Of a stretch of 55,859 bases of DNA, positions 53,409 through 55,859 are shown in pieces; the first letter of the stretch is position 1, and each line of letters opens with the position of its first letter. The notes below the pieces were generated by a model that was not told where the DNA came from, ran no database searches, and worked only from the letters and a program-made list of their open reading frames with translations. Made by a program: the position numbers and the translations under genes. Origin of the DNA: Allobosea lathyri (GTDB lineage: Bacteria > Pseudomonadota > Alphaproteobacteria > Rhizobiales > Beijerinckiaceae); NCBI RefSeq assembly GCF_900108245.1, contig NZ_FNUY01000021.1, forward strand, positions 1-55,859. The letters run 5' to 3'.

Positions 53409-54617
53409 ATGCCACCCCGCAAGACCAAGCTCACCACGCTCTCTCAGGAACAGGCGCGCCGCATCTGGCTGCACGCCCAGCGCCTCGATACGCGCGAACC
53501 GTTCGGCTCCGGCTCAGAGGCCACGCAGGCTGCGGTCGAGCATCTCGGCTATGTCCAGATCGATACGATCAACGTGATCGAGCGCTGCCACCATCACATC
53601 CTGTATTCGCGCATTCCCGCCTATCGGCGCGGCGACCTGGCGCAGGCGCAATCGACCGCCAAAAGCGTGTTCGAGTACTGGACGCACGCCCTCTCTTATG
53701 TGCCGACCCGCGATATTCGCTTCTTCCTCGGCGCGATGAAAGCGCATCGCGACGAGCCGCGGCGCTGGTCGGCGGTCGGCGGCCGAGATGAGATCCGCAA
53801 GCTCGTCACCCGCATTCGCAAGGAGGGCGCGCTCACGATCCGCGACTTCGATGACGACGTCCTGACCGAGAAGGAACATCTCTGGGCCAGCCGCAAGCCC
53901 TCGAAAGGCCTGCTCGAGCGCGCTTTCTACGATGGTGACCTCGCAATCTCGGCGCGGGCCGGCATGCTCAAGACCTACGAGCTGATGGATCGGCATTTTG
54001 GTTGGGACAAGCGCCCGACGCCGGCCAGCGAACGGCAGGTGACGGCCTATCTGCTCGACCGGGCGCTGCGCGCACAAGGCGTGGTCAGCCTCGATTCGAT
54101 CTGCCATCTCGACGCTCCCCGCAAGAAGGACGTCGCCGAACTGATCGCCGCGCGGGTCAAGCGCCGGGAACTCTTGGCCATACAGATCGAAGGCGCTGAA
54201 AAGGTCCCGCACTGGGCAAGCCGGCAGGTGCTTGAGGAGCCCGTCCAGCCAGAAGCCGACCTCGTCCACATCCTCTCGCCCTTCGATCCGCTGATCATCC
54301 AGCGCAAGCGGCTGAACCTGTTCTTCGGCTATCAGCACCTGTTCGAGGCCTATCTGCCCAAGGAAAAGCGGACCTATGGCTATTTCGCCCTGCCGGTGCT
54401 CGTCGGCGACAGGGTCGTGGCTGCGCTCGATCTGAAAACGGATAGAGCCGGCGGGAAGCTGCTCGTCCAGCAATGGACCTGGCTCGATGGCCAGGGAACG
54501 CCCGCGCTGAAAGCGCTCATCGAGGAGGAACTTGGCCGCTTCGAACGCTTCCAGCTCGCCAACGGCCCGTCCGAGGAACCCGTGCCAGCATCCGATCCTT
54601 CGGAAGCGGCTCTTTGA
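53409..54617 (+). CDS. Winged-helix DNA glycosylase (YcaQ/AlkZ-like)
   Basis: A 402-residue protein. LGYVQIDTINVIERCHHHILYSRIP contains the QxD catalytic motif of the HTH_42 (DUF1006) family. LLERAFYDGDLAISARAG and SPFDPLIIQRKRLNLFFGYQHLFEAYLPKEKRTYGYFALPVLVGDRVVAALDLKTDR are other conserved blocks. Characterised relatives unhook interstrand cross-links or remove alkylated bases. It is a single gene, not obviously coupled to its neighbours. Confidence 0.92.
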   Translation: MPPRKTKLTTLSQEQARRIWLHAQRLDTREPFGSGSEATQAAVEHLGYVQIDTINVIERCHHHILYSRIPAYRRGDLAQAQSTAKSVFEYWTHALSYVPTRDIRFFLGAMKAHRDEPRRWSAVGGRDEIRKLVTRIRKEGALTIRDFDDDVLTEKEHLWASRKPSKGLLERAFYDGDLAISARAGMLKTYELMDRHFGWDKRPTPASERQVTAYLLDRALRAQGVVSLDSICHLDAPRKKDVAELIAARVKRRELLAIQIEGAEKVPHWASRQVLEEPVQPEADLVHILSPFDPLIIQRKRLNLFFGYQHLFEAYLPKEKRTYGYFALPVLVGDRVVAALDLKTDRAGGKLLVQQWTWLDGQGTPALKALIEEELGRFERFQLANGPSEEPVPASDPSEAAL

Positions 54618-54755
54618 AACCCGCCGCAAAAATGTCGCGTTGATGGGAATTCCTGCGCCCGCCGAACGGCAAGCGCATGGAACCGTCGGGTGATCCAGAC
54701 CCTCTTCGCCAGCCTGACACCCCTTGCATGCTTGGAAATCTGAGCAGTGCCGGCT

Positions 54756-55436
54756 ATGGCGCTCCCACAGGTCAGAGCGCCCATGCCGGGCCTGCCAGCC
54801 GCAGCCTTGCTGCATCTGGCTCTCCTGGTCCTGCTGGCGCTGGCGGTGATGCCGCCACATGACAATGTGGCTCCGCTTCCGGAAAACATCGTCGACGTCG
54901 AGCTTCTGACACCCGGACAGTTCCAGGCGGCGATCACTCCGCCCCCCGTCGAGCCCCCGCTGCCTCAAACGCCACCTCTCCCTACGCGAGTAACGCCGGA
55001 ACCGCCGGTGCGTGCGCAGCCTGATCCCGAGCCCCCCGCCGAGCCGGGCGCGATGATCAAGGCAAGACGTCTTCTGTCGGAAACGGCACTCGCCGACCCG
55101 CGCAGCCGGCAGGCACGGGAGATGCTTCCCCACCTCGCAGAAGATGAACGCGTCGAGCAGCTCTGCTCGATCGAGGCGATGAGCCAGATCCATGCCTGGA
55201 AGAAGGAGTTCGAGCCCGACAGGCTCGCCGCCTATGCCATGGCCGACACGAGAATTTCAGGCCGGATATTGCTGGCCGAAGGGGCTGCTTTCCGCAGCAA
55301 GCGGCGCTGGTACAATCTTCGCTTCAAATGCGAGTTCACTTCGGACCGAAAGCGGGTCGCCGCCTTCGAATTCCGCGTCGGCGAGGCCGTTCCATCGTCC
55401 CAATGGGAAGCGCGCGGCTTGCCGCCTGTGCATTAA
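54756..55436 (+). CDS. DUF930 domain protein with membrane anchor and Pro-rich linker
   Basis: A 226-residue protein. A hydrophobic helix (AAALLHLALLVLLALAVM) is followed by a Pro-rich linker (about residues 55-95). The DUF930 domain shows ARRLLSETALADPRSRQAREMLPHLAEDERVEQLCSIEAMSQIHAWKKEFEPDRLAAYAMADTRISG and GAAFRSKRRWYNLRFKCEFTSDRKRVAAFEFRVGE, with a Cys pair. The layout resembles TonB-like anchors. It is common in Hyphomicrobiales and of unknown function. GTG at 54747 is an alternative start. Confidence 0.82.
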   Translation: MALPQVRAPMPGLPAAALLHLALLVLLALAVMPPHDNVAPLPENIVDVELLTPGQFQAAITPPPVEPPLPQTPPLPTRVTPEPPVRAQPDPEPPAEPGAMIKARRLLSETALADPRSRQAREMLPHLAEDERVEQLCSIEAMSQIHAWKKEFEPDRLAAYAMADTRISGRILLAEGAAFRSKRRWYNLRFKCEFTSDRKRVAAFEFRVGEAVPSSQWEARGLPPVH

Positions 55437-55468
55437 ATCAGTTCGCGTATAGCTTGGCTTGGAGCGTT

Positions 55469-55505
55469 GTCATCCCGGACAAGCCGCGAAGCGGCGCCGA
55501 TCCGG
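55469..55505. repeat. Palindromic repeat, family B, left half, interrupted by IS110
   Basis: gtcatcccggacaagccgcg continues to gccgatccgg, matching the first third of 50735-50839, and then breaks off into IS110 sequence. Confidence 0.85.
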
Positions 55506-55859
55506 CAACTGTGTCGTTTGGGGTCATGTCTGGAAGGCTGTGTTTGTTTTGAGCATGGCGTTGAGGACGGTGATGAGCTTTCTTGCGACGGCGATGATGG
55601 CGACTTTGGCGGCGGCGCTTCGGGCGCGGATGGTGTCGTAGAAGGTCTTGAAGCGCGGCGATGTCCGGATGGCGGCAAGCGCGGCCATGTAGAGGGCTCG
55701 CCGGACGCGGCGCCTTCCGCCCCTGATCATGCGCTGGCCGCGCCTGCGTCCGCTGTCGTTGTTGAAGGGCGCGAGGCCCGTCAGGGCAGCGATGGCCTTT
55801 GGCGAGACGTGCCCGAGTTCGGGCATCAGGGCGATGAGCGTGACCGCCGTGACAGGCCC
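55506..55859 (-). mobile_element. IS110-family insertion sequence, 3' part, cut by window end
   Basis: The transposase C-terminus and an 18-base 3' non-coding end. A short 3' end and a long 5' leader are the IS110-group layout. The boundary is placed where the flanking repeat stops matching its intact copies. Orientation is the same as the left copy. Confidence 0.75.
55524..55859 (-). CDS. IS110 family transposase, C-terminal fragment (runs off window)
   Basis: The last 111 residues. GPVTAVTLIALMPELGHVSPKAIAALTGLAPFNNDSGRRRGQRMIRGGRRRVRRALYMAALAAIR is the Transposase_20 (IS116/IS110/IS902) domain, with the helix-hairpin-helix start and the conserved Ser in APFNNDSG. The N-terminal part lies beyond the window. 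Confidence 0.93.
   Translation of the reverse strand, partial: GPVTAVTLIALMPELGHVSPKAIAALTGLAPFNNDSGRRRGQRMIRGGRRRVRRALYMAALAAIRTSPRFKTFYDTIRARSAAAKVAIIAVARKLITVLNAMLKTNTAFQT

Overview
The window is a GC-rich stretch of alphaproteobacterial chromosome. It most resembles the Hyphomicrobiales (Bosea/Methylobacterium/Bradyrhizobium type); the genus is a guess. The evidence is the codon usage, a DUF930 protein, a TAXI-type TRAP transporter, a fused indolepyruvate oxidoreductase beside liv transporters, and several families of short palindromic intergenic repeats. Housekeeping genes (accA, hemH, ung, gloB) argue for a chromosome rather than a plasmid or phage. No tRNA, rRNA, CRISPR array or prophage was recognised.

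Both window ends lie inside IS110-family insertion sequences in the same orientation: an N-terminal transposase piece at 1-143 and a C-terminal piece at 55524-55859. Both junctions fall at the same point of the same palindromic repeat. The 165 bases upstream of the left transposase can fold like an IS110 bridge RNA, and one internal loop carries a 10-base match to the insertion junction.

Regions, left to right. 0.5-3.6 kb: CAP-domain lipoprotein and a large MscS-type channel. 3.9-7 kb: a ROK-family sugar-kinase-like protein whose motifs are in circularly permuted order, a DUF2938 membrane protein and an amidohydrolase. 7-12.8 kb: GNAT acetyltransferase, DUF985 cupin, gloB, a divergent methyltransferase, accA, and an L,D-transpeptidase-like lipoprotein. 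13-18.9 kb: TorF-like porin, MarR regulator with divergent alpha/beta hydrolase, hemH, a periplasmic 5'-nucleotidase and ung.

19-33.3 kb is one metabolic block on the minus strand. It holds a fused indolepyruvate:ferredoxin oxidoreductase, a Crp/Fnr regulator, an acyl-CoA synthetase, a complete branched-chain-amino-acid-type ABC transporter, a small zinc metallopeptidase and a phenylacetate-CoA-ligase-like enzyme. It looks like uptake of carboxylic or aromatic (amino) acids and their conversion to CoA thioesters.

33.6-45 kb: a DUF1007-NicO nickel/cobalt transporter pair, a secreted DUF6454-like protein, then an operon reading gamma-glutamyltransferase, amidase, nitrile hydratase alpha (cobalt-type CTLCSC motif), beta, and activator. 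Next comes a TAXI-TRAP transporter with its DUF1850 partner. Together these suggest uptake and stepwise hydrolysis of nitriles, possibly gamma-glutamyl conjugates.

45-53.3 kb: an OpgG/OpgD-like glucan protein, a polytopic membrane protein, then a zinc-uptake and zinc-allocation locus. A 48-residue His-rich membrane microprotein, znuC, znuB and znuA are preceded at two points by Zur-box-like sites. A COG0523 metallochaperone GTPase, a WD40 protein and a 93-residue CxxxxC protein follow. 53.4-55.4 kb: a YcaQ-like DNA glycosylase and a DUF930 protein.
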